Below, in pieces: positions 35,748 to 49,500 of a DNA stretch of 64,000 bases; the first letter of the stretch is position 1; every line of letters starts with the position of its first letter. The DNA comes from Protula sp. h YS-2021. Lineage: Eukaryota > Annelida > Polychaeta > Sabellida > Serpulidae. The stretch spans positions 47,546,228-47,610,227 of the forward strand of contig OX457029.1 in assembly GCA_949752745.1 (NCBI GenBank), in the 5' to 3' direction. A model generated the notes under the pieces. It had not been told where the DNA came from. It did not search any database and was given only the letters and a program-made list of their open reading frames with translations. Made by a program: the position numbers and the translations under genes.

Positions 35748-36224
35748 AATGGGGATATAGGTGCGGTATGGATCTGCGGCAGGGTGGCAACTTCTTGATC
35801 ACGTGACTGTTCTCTTGTCGGCCCGGCACAGTACAGTTGCATCATGGTCTCGTTTTGGACAGTGCGGTTTTGTGCATGGTACACTACGTGGCTGCGGCGG
35901 ATCGACAACATCTGTAGTGTTTTCTTTGATGCTGTTCTTAATCCTCTCTTTGGCAAAAGATGGGGGATGAGTTCCCTCGTATCTGCGTGTAGCTATTGTT
36001 CGAGTTAACGATGTTTGATAATGGGCATGTCGTGGTGAAACCCCACTGATCTTGTTATTTGTTATTAAATGGGCAATTCGTGGTGAGATCTCTCTGAAAT
36101 TAAAAGAATAACTTGAACTTATTTCTTTTATTTCTGCCTTCTGTACGACATGATGTCTTGTAGAAAGTGTGTGTTAACCAGTCCGTATGCATTGGATAAT
36201 CAATTCCCACCGCCAGTTCGAGTC

Positions 36225-36640
36225 TGCCATAATGATGGCTTTGTAGTCTACAAGCTGATATTTTCGAAATTAAAACTGAAGTATTAATTTCTTAATACTC
36301 GTTTTTATGAGTAAAATATCTTGTAGACGTAGAAGCCATCACTCGAATTGTACACACCCACCTCCTTATCAATTGCGATCGTCTGGTAGGATAAGTTGGG
36401 TATGATTCGATCACATGATTGGAACTGCAGCGCGCGTTGATTGGTCGGTTAGTTGACCGGCATAGTAAACATAGCAACAGGGCACCTGGTAAGGTTACCC
36501 ATGTGGCGCTATGTGTTCCAGAGAATTTTTTATTTATTATGGATCGTGATAAGCAATGTAATACATTGGAAAACCCATAGTGATGGCTTCTACGTCTACA
36601 AGATATTTCACTCATAAAATGAGTATTAAGAAATTAAATA
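36225..36640. repeat. Internal complementary region and right inverted terminal repeat of the DIRS element
   Basis: 36225-36275 ('tttgtagtctacaagctgat' + 'attttcgaaatt') is the complement of the left outer end. 36285-36345 ('atttcttaatactcg', 'atcttgtagacgtagaagcc') is the complement of the right outer end. The right terminal repeat follows to about 36640. Confidence 0.75.
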
Positions 36641-37508
36641 CGTCAGATAAATTTTATGAACTTAAAACTGCACTTTTTTCATTGCATTGCGTGAAAAAAA
36701 ACACATAACTCGTATCCTTCCTGTCTTGTGTGTATGTGGCATAATTCATAAACAGCAGAAATCGCGCATGAGCTACCGAGGCGCCACTAGCACAGCTATA
36801 CTATAGGCAGCATGGACTGACACCTCTTAGTAAATAAAAGCTCTTTGACAACTCATAACACAATACACTGCTGGAATTTAATGCTTCGGTATATTTCACC
36901 CAATTCAAGCAGCTGACAAGAATTTATCCATGGATTTTATAGCGGTAAAAATATAATGAAAATGATGATTATTTCTAAAAGTGGATTCTTGTATAAAGAC
37001 AGTCAATACAATGAAGTGGAACATGTGTTACTTAAGTTACTTAAGCTTGAAGACAAATAACAAAATTGATAAGGTGTTACAGCGACAATTTATGAGTCAG
37101 ATAATGTCACCTAAATCTCCTGGGCAAAATAGCTTAATTTGAACTACACTATTTTAGTTGTTTAAGACCAGATCCGACTAGTTGTAAACTCGCGACAACG
37201 TCCTTGCATGCAGTCTTGATGTCGGTAAAACGTTGTATAAGTTACTGTTAACCACCTTGCCTCTCTTTTATAATTTAAAAAGTGTTCTGGTTACGCATTC
37301 TTGCAATATGTGAACTGAGTCTTGTTGATATGTTGTACAGAATTACAACATTACAAGAGCCAGCAAGCAATCAGTCGATCGATTTTCATTAGTCCTATTC
37401 AGTCTTATCCAAAGCCACCGAATGATGAGTTGATTTATTACGGCTCGTAAACATCTGAAAAAAGTGAAAGCTCCACAAAACGTTTTAGGGCTTCCTGCTG
37501 ATCTTGAA
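36641..37508. other. Upstream region of mael
   Basis: No coding exon. By position it holds the promoter and 5' UTR of mael. I see no clear TATA box. In-frame codons before ATG 37509 run back to 37464 without an ATG. Confidence 0.45.
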
Positions 37509-40500
37509 ATGCCAAAAAAAGCAAATACAAAGTATACCGGATTTTACTGGTATATGCAAGATATTGTGACAGATCTTAAACGTCAAGGCAGAACATTTCC
37601 GAATGGAATAAGTGATGTTGTGCCAGTCGCGCGACCACTGTGGAAGGTGAGCCAATTCCTCCCAGCTCCAAGTCAGCTCTTCCAGAGGTTATTCCGTATA
37701 TAACTTCGTCAGGGAACCCCAGTAGTGAACCACTTCTTGGAGCTAGTCAGTTACCATGTGTTCTCTTGTGCGTAATGCAGAGAAACGTGCCAATTTTTCA
37801 CAATTATTTGCACGAGCTTACGAGAGAGAGGAGATAGAATTGGCAAGAGTGCGAGGGAGAGAAGACAGAATTGGCTAGAGTCGATTGTAATTGCTGACAA
37901 CGAAATACTAAATTCCAACCCCCCTCACTAAGCCAGCTGTAAGTTTTGCACCACTTTCAATTTAAATATAGGTCAGTCTGTGATATTTGACCAAATAAAT
38001 TTGTTTTGAACCACCGAAGATCTTCTTTTTTATTTCACCAATTTGGATTAACTGTAACCATTCGTTTTGCTCCCCCTCGTAGATGGTAATTGGTAACAAC
38101 AAAATGCGAAATTCCAACTCCGCTAAATAAGCCAGTTTTGCAACGCTATCGATTTAAATATAAATCATCCGTTCTCCTCGCACTCGTACCTGTTATAGTC
38201 GAATTTGATGTAGAAAGACTGAAACATGCTTTTGCTCATTTTAGTATTGAAGATATCAGGCACCTTATACTTGGGAAAATGTATATCATAATATGTAACA
38301 TAAAATTAAAAGTGTCATATGTTGTTCAAGAAAAAAGAAATAGCCTACCGGAAAATATCTGGTTTCTTATTTCTTTCAGAATTCTTATTTTAAATAATAC
38401 GGTGTTTATTGTAAATCACACATATTATAAAACCCTCGAGTTAAAGGCTTACCTAATTGCAATTCTCTCAAAATGTAATCAACACCAGTTTTAAAATATA
38501 TCTTGACACCAGAAATTGAGACCTAGTCTTTGCTACACAGTGTCAGTGGAAATTTACATTCTTGGAACGTAGATGTTCTCGATCCTTTTGAGAAGTTGGG
38601 AAGCCCTGTTTTCATCCCAGAGCTTGGCGATCTTCTTTGCCGTCGTTCATTGGACTCTGGGGCAAATTCATTTATACACAAAAGACTCACCGGAGTATAT
38701 TGTAAAAGGCAATAGGTTCATTGTTCCTTTCGTAATTACAATGAAAAGGTATCAACGAATTAATTGCAATATCAGTTAATTGCGTGAGCCACAATCATCG
38801 GCTCTTGCCGTGAGTGTAGGGTTTCAGCAAAAACATTGCAGTTCACAACACCAAGCAAGGGCTATTAATTTGCCTCTGATGTGCAATCGAAGATCAACAC
38901 TGAGTAATCCTGATTCAGTGTTGGCATGAATGGCACCGGGTAGCTGCAAAACGAAGCGAAAACGGCGCAACCATTGTTGTTTTGACGTCAAAATGTAATT
39001 GCAAAGAAACAAAATGGTGATGACATAGGAAGGACGTAACAGAACCACCAAACGTCTGCTTGGTATACTTTCTGCGCGTTAAGGTTACATTGTGTCACTG
39101 ATAACTAATGAAGTGTTGAAACTTCGCTGTGTACAATGCAGGCCTAATGAAGCTCTAGAGACAGAAAAGAAACATATAGAAACTGTTATTTTTGAGACAG
39201 TATATGTTAAAAGCAAGTATTGTGAAAAACCTTGTGGAACATAATATCTTAATGTTGAAAAGAGAAAGAAAATACGTTTTGAGGGGAGTCACTTGTCTGT
39301 GCACCGTGATTTCCGGTGTATAACCCGCACCTCTTGAAAATGCAGGAAAATGTTTTTGAATTCGGTGTGTAACCCGCCAAGTGTATAACTTGCACCCCAG
39401 ATATTTAATCAGCTGGTATATTTTTGCAAGTGCATACCCGTATAGTTGTGCAGTGATATGCTTTTGTGCATTTTTATGCGATGGAGTCCTTTTAGACATT
39501 GGAAAAAAGTTATTTTGAAGAACATTATTTCTCATCCTGAAAATAACTTGTCACATCTGCTCATTTCACTCACTCCATCCATAGAGACGGATATACTTGC
39601 CGTACGCCTAAGTAAGTTCAAAGTAAACACCCATCCATGCAACTCTCTTTTTATCAACGTCACTCGTTTTCTAATTAGGGCTACTGACTAAATGATCAGG
39701 GCTACACACACGAGTCAAAGTGGCAGTAATCCCCCGGGGTGTAAAAACAAAACCCTACTTTCTACGTAATCCTAGTACTGATAAGGCTGTATTGCCCACA
39801 GCGGTGTTTAATCCGCACTCGAGTGTTTTGATGTAAACTCGGTGTATAATCTGCGGATTATACAGCAGAAATTACGGTAATAGAGACCAATATGAGATAT
39901 TGATATGCATTTTTTAGCGGTGAGACCGTACAAATGGAAAGAATGTCCTGGTTGTAAGTATACTTCGGGCAACAGATTTGTAGGTATATTTGTGTAAAAT
40001 AGTTATCGTTGCGTTCAGAGCTGTTTAGGGGGAGGAGGGGTAGTCAGCAAGAAAAAAAAACCAATGAAGGAGGGGATTGATAATGTAATGACTACTTTCA
40101 AGACCCAAATAAACACACGTACAATAAAACCTTTTTGCAGTGACCACCTTGGAGATGCGCGCAGTCAAAACTGTTTATAGCGAGCACTTCTTAGACCCAG
40201 ATAAAAAGACTTACATTAATACCTGTATGTTATGACTACGTTTCACACCGTGGAAAAAAGACTTACAGAAAACTTTACCACATTCGAGATCTCGCAAAAA
40301 GTAGTTTGTATTGCTGCATTCCTGATCGAATAAGAATTAAGGTGTAGAGTCCTACCTTTTGTAACGACCACATACAGATCGGAATGAAAAAAACTGCAGT
40401 AACCTTGTTTGTGGTGACCACCTTCCAGAAGCGGAAAATTGACGAACAATAAAACCTGTATAGAGGGGATGGTTGGTGACGTAGAGCTTACTGTCTGGAT

Positions 40501-43500
40501 AAAAAGACGTAGAGACAAACCGTTTTGTAGCGACTTAATTCCAGACTCGAATAAAGAGACGCCCATTGAAACGTATATGTATTGACCACCTTCTGGACGC
40601 GGATAAGAAGACGAAGAGATATACCTGTTTAGAGCCACCACTTCCCAGATCCGGATTGAAAGACGTCAGAAAACTTGACTTTTGTGACAACATCCAAGGC
40701 CCCGAAGAAGGACAAACAGTGGAACCTGTTTGTAGTGAACACCTTTCAGTCCCGGATGAAAAACGCACAATAATACATTGTTTAATGCCTATCTTCCTGG
40801 TCTTGTTTGTAGTAACCTCCTTCCAGACACTGACAAAAAGGCGAAAAGTAAATTTTCTTTGACTTACTACTTTCCAGGCGTTGAGTGAAATCGGTTCTCT
40901 TTTATTTTTTTTTTTTTATTTATTTATTTATTTATTTATTTTTGGTGGTCTAATGACATGCAGTGTTTAAATTATAGAATACGTTTGTTACCGATTTTTG
41001 TGTTGCTACTTTTGAGTCTTTGAACTCTTTCTGTTATGAAATGCGATCGCGGGGTCGCCGAAGGCAAGTCAAAATGTTTTAGGATACACTTCTCCTCTGC
41101 AACAAAGTCCCGTTGATAAACAGTGACTGATTGCAATAGGAAGTTACACTAGCGACTGCTCATTGAATTGCAATTCTCGTGGTGTATTTCTGGTTCAGTT
41201 GAGTGTGTACCAACGGTAAAGTGAATTTGAGACAAAGTCCCAAAAAATTCCAAATGACTCTTGCAGTGTCCTAGGTGACTGCTGTCGGCCAGGGCTTTAC
41301 ATTAACGACTGCCCCGCCTGCCAGGCAGGGTTGGGTTTCTCCCAGGGAGAAAGGTATTTCTCCCCTCCCCATGGGAGAAATAGGGGAAAAACCCGGGATT
41401 TAGGGTTTCTCCCGGGGAGAAATGTTTCTCCCGGGGATAAATTGGGGAGAAACAGGGGAGAAACGTCGGGCATAAAAATTCGTTCAACGTTTATTTGCAT
41501 TTTATTCCAAATTATTTAATAAACTGTCGTGTCATCGACATTTGGCACATTTCTGTCACGTTTAGTGCATTTAGATGGGGGTACTTTTGCAAGATGAGCT
41601 TTTGCCAACTGCTCGTTCTCGCAGTAAATGCATTTAGCGAATCCGGGACAGAAGGGCCCTGGACAAAAGGGCCTTGGACATAAGGGCCTTTCCCAAAACG
41701 GCCTTTTCCAAAAGGGCCTTTCCCAAAACGGCCCGAAATGAAAAGTTGGACAAAAGGGCCTTGAGAATTTTTTTGGGATATGGTTCTCAAAATTATTTTT
41801 ATTTTTTGTGTGATAAAACAACAACTCCAAAAACAGAGTTTATTGATTTTTTGCCTGATTCAGACAAATTTTTGGCTGTCATTTATTGCTTTGTCTTGTG
41901 TCCATTGCTGTTGGTCACAGTTCAAATGAAGACATCAAATTCAAAACTCATATATCGCCAAGACACTGACACGCCAACATCATCCGGCTTAGCGCGTGTT
42001 TAAACAGCACAGTTCAGAGAAACGAAACAAAGGACAGAGATTATCTTTTGTGGCACAATGACTCCGAAATCTGACATCTAAAGACAGTGATGCGAAGTAA
42101 TTAAAAGATTCTTTACAATGAGTAAAACATGAAGGCACTGATTGTACAAACAGGGATTAAGCTGTGGCACTGTGCTTCGGAAATTTCAGTGATGGGGAGT
42201 AATTGAAACAAAACATTAAGGCAGTTATCTTTAAAAACACAATGAAGCCTGTTTTTTAATTTTATTTTATTGCATATTTTATTAAATAATTAAAACTCAA
42301 AATCCTAGAAAAAAATTCTCAAGGCCCTTTTGTCCCACTTTTCATGTAGGGCCGTTTTGGGAAAGGCCTTTTTGGGAAAGGCCGTTTTGGGAAAGGCCCT
42401 TATGTCCAAGGCCCTTTTGTCCAAGGCCCTTCTGTCTGGATACCGCATTTAGCATATGATTTTTTATCCTTCACAGATAAAGTTTTAAACTGAAGTGCTC
42501 CCAAACTTTATCTTTAGGCCTTCCTCCTTTAAACATTTTGAGTTGATAATTTAACGGCAGCACAAAGACAACAATCGTAATTTGTTTGTAATGATAATGC
42601 CTAAATTTTTTACAACCCTTCTGTAGCTGTTGAGGATTACTCACACCCGTAATCTCTACATTTCCTGAGATATAAGGATTAAGACGTTTTGTTAAGGCGT
42701 AGCTTCGGAGAGTAACTGAAAGATAAGCAGGTCAGTACTTTGACACAGGCTGACAGAGAACGGATTTTTCTTTGATCATGAGTAGAATAGTAAGGCATCT
42801 GCCTTGTAGTAAAAGAAAGAGAGTGAAAGCCTGAATAACAAATGTCGATCATACATTTGTGTATTCTAATGTGTACGTTAAGCAAGACAAAACAAAAGAA
42901 TAAAAAAGAGGGGAGAAACTACGGGAGAAACTGCGGGAGAAACGTATTTCTCCCTGGGGTAAAAACCCGGTTTAAACCCAGGGTAAAAACCCTAATGGGA
43001 GAAACCTGCCAACCCTGCTGCCAGGGCAGGTGAAAGGCCTGGTGGGGCAGGTAGACTCGCCCGGTTAGCTGCCCCACCTGGCAGGTAGATCCGTTCGGGG
43101 GGAATGTGGCGTGACGTAATACCTTGACCTCAATACTTTGACAACATACTTGTCAAGTAGGCGACTGTAGTTATTGATCGGTGACCGCTAGGTGCACCTG
43201 ACCTACATACTGGCCACTGGCACATTGCCAGTTTCTATGTGGGTGCTGGACTGTGCCTGGACACGCGCCAAATATAGCGCCGCGTCACTTGTGATGCAAT
43301 AATTGAAGAATGATGTGTGAAATTATCAAAATTAAAAACTTCATAATATCCAACAGAAGAGACAAAAGGTGGCACAGGTAAGAATATTGGTGGGGCAGGT
43401 AGATTTAAAATCTACTTGCCCCACCGGGGAGGTGCCGAAAAAAGTTAACGTAAAGCCCTGTGTCGGATCACAGCCTTGAATTAAAGGGTCTCGATGTGGA

Positions 43501-46500
43501 ACCTTGTGATTTCATAATTTCGTTAATAAAAATGGGTTTATGGCAATAAAAGTAATCTCATTTATTGGTCCAGGTATCCGAGTTATGCAAACAGTAAATT
43601 GTTACCATTTTAATCAAACTAAAAACCTTGATAAAGAGGCCACTATCTTTTTCCAGGCTCAATTCAAGGAGCCAATATTCAGAGGACCTTGGGCCCCTTT
43701 AACATTAAATGGGAGGTTGAACCATTTTTAATACCAGAAAGAATACACCCATATTTTATATCATCAGGAATATTACCCATTATGACATAAAAACACAGTT
43801 ATAAAACTTTTATATGGGCATAAAAAAGTCTGACGCCGTTTTGAAATTTGGTTTTCTTTAAAAACATCTGTCAATCCGTGTTTTCTGTTAATAACTAACA
43901 GCAACTAAGCCAGGAAGAGAGAGCGAAGTATGACAGGCTTGCTAAAGAGATGAAGAGGCGGGACAAAGAGGCGGGTGGCAGTAACACGCTGCCGCGCGCC
44001 GACGATGACAGACTGGACAACATGGGCAATCGTATCGCGGTAAGTTCATGCGGAGGTAACACGCTGCCGCGCTCCGACGATGACAGACTGGACAACATGG
44101 GCAATCGTATCGCGGTAAGTTCATGCGGAGGTAACACGCTGCCGCGCGCCGCTGATGACAGACTGGACAACATGGGCAATCGTGTCGCGGTAAGTTCATG
44201 CGGAGGTAACACGGTGCCGCGCGCCGCTGATGACAGACTGGACAACATGGGCAATCGTGTCGCGGTAAGTTCATGCGGAGGTAACACGCTGCCGCGCGCC
44301 GACGATGACAGACTGGACAACATGGGCAATCGTATCGCGGTAAGTTCATGCGGAGGTAACACGCTGCCGCGCTCCGACGATGACAGACTGGACAACATGG
44401 GCAACCGTATCGCGGTAAGTTCATGCGGAGGTAACACGGTGCCGCGCGCCGCTGATGACAGACTGGACAACATGGGCAATCGTATCGCGGTAAGTTCATG
44501 CGGAGGTAACACGCTGCCGCGCTCCGACGATGACAGACTGGACAACATGGGCAACCGTATCGCGGTAAGTTCATGCGGAGGTAACACGGTGCCGCGCGCC
44601 GCTGATGACAGACTGGACAACATGGGCAATCGTATCGCGGTAAGTTCATGCGGAGGTAACACGCTGCCGCGCGCCGACGATGACAGACTGGACAACATGG
44701 GCAATCGTATCGCGGTAAGTTCATGCGGAGGTAACACGCTGCCGCGCGCCGACGATGACAGACTGGACAACATGGGCAATCGTATCGCGGTAAGTTCATG
44801 CGGAGGTAACACGCTGCCGCGCGCCGACGATGACAGACTGGACAACATGGGCAATCGTATCGCGGTAAGTTCATGCGGAGGTAACACGCTGCCGCGCGCC
44901 GACGATGACAGACTGGACAACATGGGCAATCGTATCGCGGTAAGTTCATGCGGAGGTAACGCGCTGCCACGCGTCGACGATGACAGACTGGACAACATGG
45001 GCAATCGTATCGCGGTAGGGGGGGTTAGCTCTGTTGGTTAGAGCTTTGGTCTGGCAAGGTATCTGGATCGAATCTGGCCAGAGGGGGCAAACAGGGATTG
45101 GCTTTGGCTCCGATTGCCTCAGTCAGGGGAGTGCAGTGGGCTAGGTCACCTGTTACGGAATTCAAAGCAATTGCCCATCGTTCGGCACTCCTGTAATACA
45201 AAAGTTCAAAAGAAAAATTAGATTTATTTGCAACCCACTGGGTGACAATGGGGTTAAATAATTTCAAGTGTATATCCAGCCTGCTTTCGAAATGAAGACT
45301 GACCTTTTCTTAAAATCTGAACCATCATGCATGCCTTGAACCAGCGTATGAAATGGAATCACAGATTTATTGCTGGATTTACCCATAATGTGAACTTTAT
45401 CAATATAGACCTATGAACTCCAGGTATTCGCAGATTCGTCGCAGATCAGTTCGATAGTACTGCTTATAGGTCAATCTTTTGAAAAAAAGTCCTGATTTAT
45501 TATCATTGCTGGGCGGAAAATATCCCCGGGATTCCGAGAATTCCAGGAAGAGTTGGCAAACGTGCAGGAACCGAGTCATTTCAATGGGGCCTGTGCTGTG
45601 CACTGCATAAGGCTGATGACATATTTTTTGTTTCTAATCACGGAAGTGCCTCAGCGGAAGTTACCTCTCGGAATTTTAAATACGAATATAGTTTGTCAAC
45701 TAGAAGCTCATTCCGCTAGCGAAATGTCAAACACTTGACAAAAATTAAAACGCAAAAATACTTCCTTCAATGGGTTATTTCTTGAATAATATATTGCAAA
45801 CAACACAGCTTAAATATGTTTTATAAGCCGAGTAGTGTTTGGTTGTTGTTGACTTAAAGCTTTATTGACTGATCAGGCATACGCCTTGTTATCTATTTAC
45901 GCAGTGAGAGCTCGCACAAAGCTCACTGAGCATGTGTGTATTCTGTGCTCTCGTTAAATGCTAGGCATTTACTTGAAAAAAATACACTCTTTTCACATGG
46001 CGTTTTAACAAAGAAAACGAGATCAAAGACGAAAATAAAAAGTGGCATGCACACGTTCAGATCAAGCTCTTCATAAGTCCCAAGTTTCATGGTCGTAGGG
46101 CCCATAGTGTCAGAGAAGAAGAAGAAGACACAAAAAATCGGAAAAACTGTCAAGAAGAAAAAAAAGGACGAATTTTGCTCGCACAAATTCATATAACCCT
46201 TGCAAACCAAAGGCTTGTCAAGTGTTAATTAAAAGAAGTTGCAATTAAATTTTTGTGCTCAAAAATTGCAATTGCTTGATGTCTTAAATACATTCAACAG
46301 CATTTTTTCACAGGACCGCAGAGACCATTCAAAAGATTTCGAGAACAAGCGTATTGCGGATCGAAACTGGGTCGTGAGCAGACTGCCAGACACCCTCGAA
46401 GGTTCATATTAAAACAAGTGTTTAAATCTGGGAATATCATAAACTTTTATAATTCATTGAGCAGTAACAGTATAGATACAAATACGGATTAACAGAACAG

Positions 46501-49500
46501 ACTTTGCAGTAAATGTGGCCTACGGGACCTAATGCTGGACTTTATGATGTGTGAACTTAACATTAAGCGTGTTCACGTTACGCGAATTTTTGTCCGTGGA
46601 AACTAATGCATTTAAATTGGAACCAAGTGAATCATTTCATATTATTTAAACTGCGTAATTACCGTGTTCATATAACGCAAGTCCGACTGTACTCTAATTT
46701 CTAGTTTTTGCGTTATTTTCCAAATTATTGATTTCTTTGCTACACTGTAATTAATTTACATTTAATTTTCCTGTGTTATATTTATGAGTATTATTATTTT
46801 TATCTTGTGCAGAAATCAAAGAATGCAAGTTCTACTTCATAAGTTTTCAACATCTGCTGGAACTGGATAGGGATTTCCTGCCTCTGGAGATTGGTATGGT
46901 TGAGTGGTGCATGCTGCATGGGATCACCAAGGAACTGCACAGCTTCATTAATCCAGGTGCGATTTGTGTATGGACGAGATTTGCCAGGAATAAACGCGGA
47001 TTTAAAAAAAAGCAATACATGGTATGTGTGCAGTGAAATAAGATCCATGCAAAAGCTGTCAACGGAAATGAAATGTAGTGAAAGAGTTGAGTAAGAAAAT
47101 TGAGAACTTTTGTTGCATTACCGTAGAATTTTCAAATATGAGTGTAAAGTCATGGCTGAGTAAGCCACATTCATGATAGTTAATATCAGAATTTTGTTCT
47201 CTACGCCTTCGTGTGTATAAACGTAACATGTAAAACAATAATGGCTAACAGTAAATAAACTATGTGAGGTAACTGTGGCTCAATGGCTCGGTCATTTCTT
47301 TCTTACAGACGGCATCCCTATGGGGTACAGATTTAAATGCCAGGAACACAGTGAGTTGTTTCTTGTGCTGTCGTTGTGCAGTTACCCTTCCACCCTCCCC
47401 CCACCCCCCGAAAAAACATTTAGGTAATGAATAAATAAACAAAAGTGAACTCACCACGTCTTCGTGTGCTCTTTTGCAAAAACTCGCGGTGGGAAAATTT
47501 TTAAAATAAAACTTCGCCAAACGTCATTATAGTAATGCAGATCCCCTTACAATAATTGTGCTGAACATTTTGACAGTTTTACTGAAATTTTAACCCATGA
47601 TATAAACCTTATGCAATGCCATATAAAGATATTTTTAAATCTTTTAGTTTTCTAGTTCAGAAAATATTAATATGCGTATTCAGCCCTCGGCTATGACCAA
47701 CCCCTGCGGTATCATACGGAAACGTGTATAATGAAATCGATTGCAATGTATTGCTGTTATTGTCAGTGGTGTGTTGGCCTTATTGTTAATTGTGTTGGTT
47801 TTTTATGTTTTTGTTATTGCAGGCAGTGACACACATCAGATACCCATCGACGGCTTTGACAGGGCGGAGAAGGACTACCGTGGCTTATGGAACCGCATTG
47901 TCAACTTCATCAACCCAAATAATGAGAATTTCGAGTTCCCACCAGTCTATTGCACGGTATTTTTTCGTTAAAATTGCTCCTTAAAAGAGTAAACAAAAAG
48001 ATGTCACCCCCCTCCCCCACCTCCTCATAAAAAAGGGGAAAAGTTCAGATCATTTTAGCACAAGCGCAGATAAATAATCGATAAATAAGATTAAAAAATA
48101 AATAAATAAATGAAAAGTATTGAATGCGTAATGTCAGGGCTGGTAATACGAACATGAGAATGGTCTAAATCCATCAGAACAGACCTCATGACTTGGCTGT
48201 TGGCAATGTTTTAGAGTGTAGAATACCCGGAAGTTGTCTCGCAGCTTGACTGGATCTTCCGCTATGCGTGCGTGCGGGGCAACAACCCGGTCAGCCGTGT
48301 GTTTATCCTGGAGGACCTGGTGCAGGAGCTCACACGCAAGGCGCCGGGGAGGACTGTGTCGGTTGCCTCGTGTGTCGATATCTTAACCACCACCATGTTT
48401 GACTATGAGCCGCACACGAAGTGCGACTACCATGATGAACTGGAGAACATTCACTGCGCCCTGGGCACCGTCAAGAGATACGCGTACGTACGAGCAAACA
48501 CAGTGTGCTCTCACTCTATTGAAGCTCTGTTTCTGTACTAGCTAAACCGCAAACGATCATGCTTCGACTGCTATTGATGGTGACTGCCTGAATAAAAAAC
48601 GGCGTATGTTGTTGCTTTATATACACGTGTGAAGAAAAACTAAAGCTATGGTAATAAAAAGTCGTAATCCTTTTATAAGTTCAAGCTCTAATGCACGAGT
48701 GGAGAAGTAGACCCAGATGTGACGTCATGCATGTTGATTGATAGATTCGCAATGGCTGACACGCTGAGCCAACCGTTGATGTACGACTTCCGGCTGACGG
48801 CCAAGCACCTGCCGCAGCGGACAGACGAGCGATCGTACGTCACCGTCCTCCAGCCGTCCTTCCCGGCGGCGCGGGGACAGGGCGCGGCGAAGGCGGAGAC
48901 GTCCGCTTGTGATACCCTGGGCACCTTTGGAGCACGGGACATCCGGTATCGTGAGGTACGTGGTTTATGGAAGGCACTGGATATCCAATATCGTAAGGTA
49001 CGTGGTTTATGGGAGGCACGGGATATCCGGTATAGCGAGGTACGTGGTTTATGGGAGGCACGGGATTTCCGGTATAGCGAGGTGCGTGGTGTATGGGACG
49101 CACGGGATATCCGGTATTGCAAGGTGCATGCTTTATGGGCGGTACGGGATATCCGGTATTGCAAGGTGCATGCTTTATGGGAGGCACGGGATATCCGGTA
49201 TTGCAAGGTGCATGCTTTATGGGCGGCGCGGGATATCCGGTATTGCGAGGTGCGTAGTTTTTGGAGGGATGGGACATCCGATTTCGTGATGTTCGTGGTT
49301 TGAGGAGGCATGCCCTAATCGCGACGCGAACCAGGTAGTTTGTGGCGAAGTCGAGATATTATATTAAAAAGAAATATCAGTACGTAAGAGTACTGTAAGG
49401 AATTCATATTAGGAAGTTGATTTCTTCTGGGATTTCGAGTAGTGAGGGTCAGAAGAATGACCAAAAACATTCTAATGTTTCAGCCAAATTGTACCTTTAA

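Larger units (their letters stand above)
30058..36640 (+). mobile_element. DIRS-type retrotransposon (decayed)
   Basis: Inverted terminal repeats of ~250 bp (left about 30060-30315, right about 36350-36640 in reverse complement, sharing 'gaagccatcactatgggttt'). In between are a gag-like region, a reverse transcriptase with YLDD, an RNase H and a tyrosine recombinase, all on plus. At 36225-36345 an internal complementary region carries the complements of both outer ends back to back. Inverted ends, an internal complementary region and a tyrosine recombinase in place of integrase are diagnostic for the DIRS order. Stops and frameshifts show it is inactive. No target duplication is expected. Confidence 0.85.

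Noticed and set aside
43981..45017. CRISPR-like regular repeat
   Set aside because: Units are contiguous with no unique spacers, and the DNA is eukaryotic.
43895..45041. Three ORFs of 340-370 codons on both strands
   Set aside because: All come from the stop-free 75-bp minisatellite; only the first part of the plus frame (exon 2 of mael) has protein support.
45018..45090. Functional tRNA gene
   Set aside because: A- and B-box-like parts are present but the acceptor and anticodon stems do not pair well; better explained as a SINE head.
48688..49311. ORFs of 126-207 codons over the 42-bp minisatellite
   Set aside because: Repeat artefacts in alternative frames and on minus; mael uses only the start of one frame.
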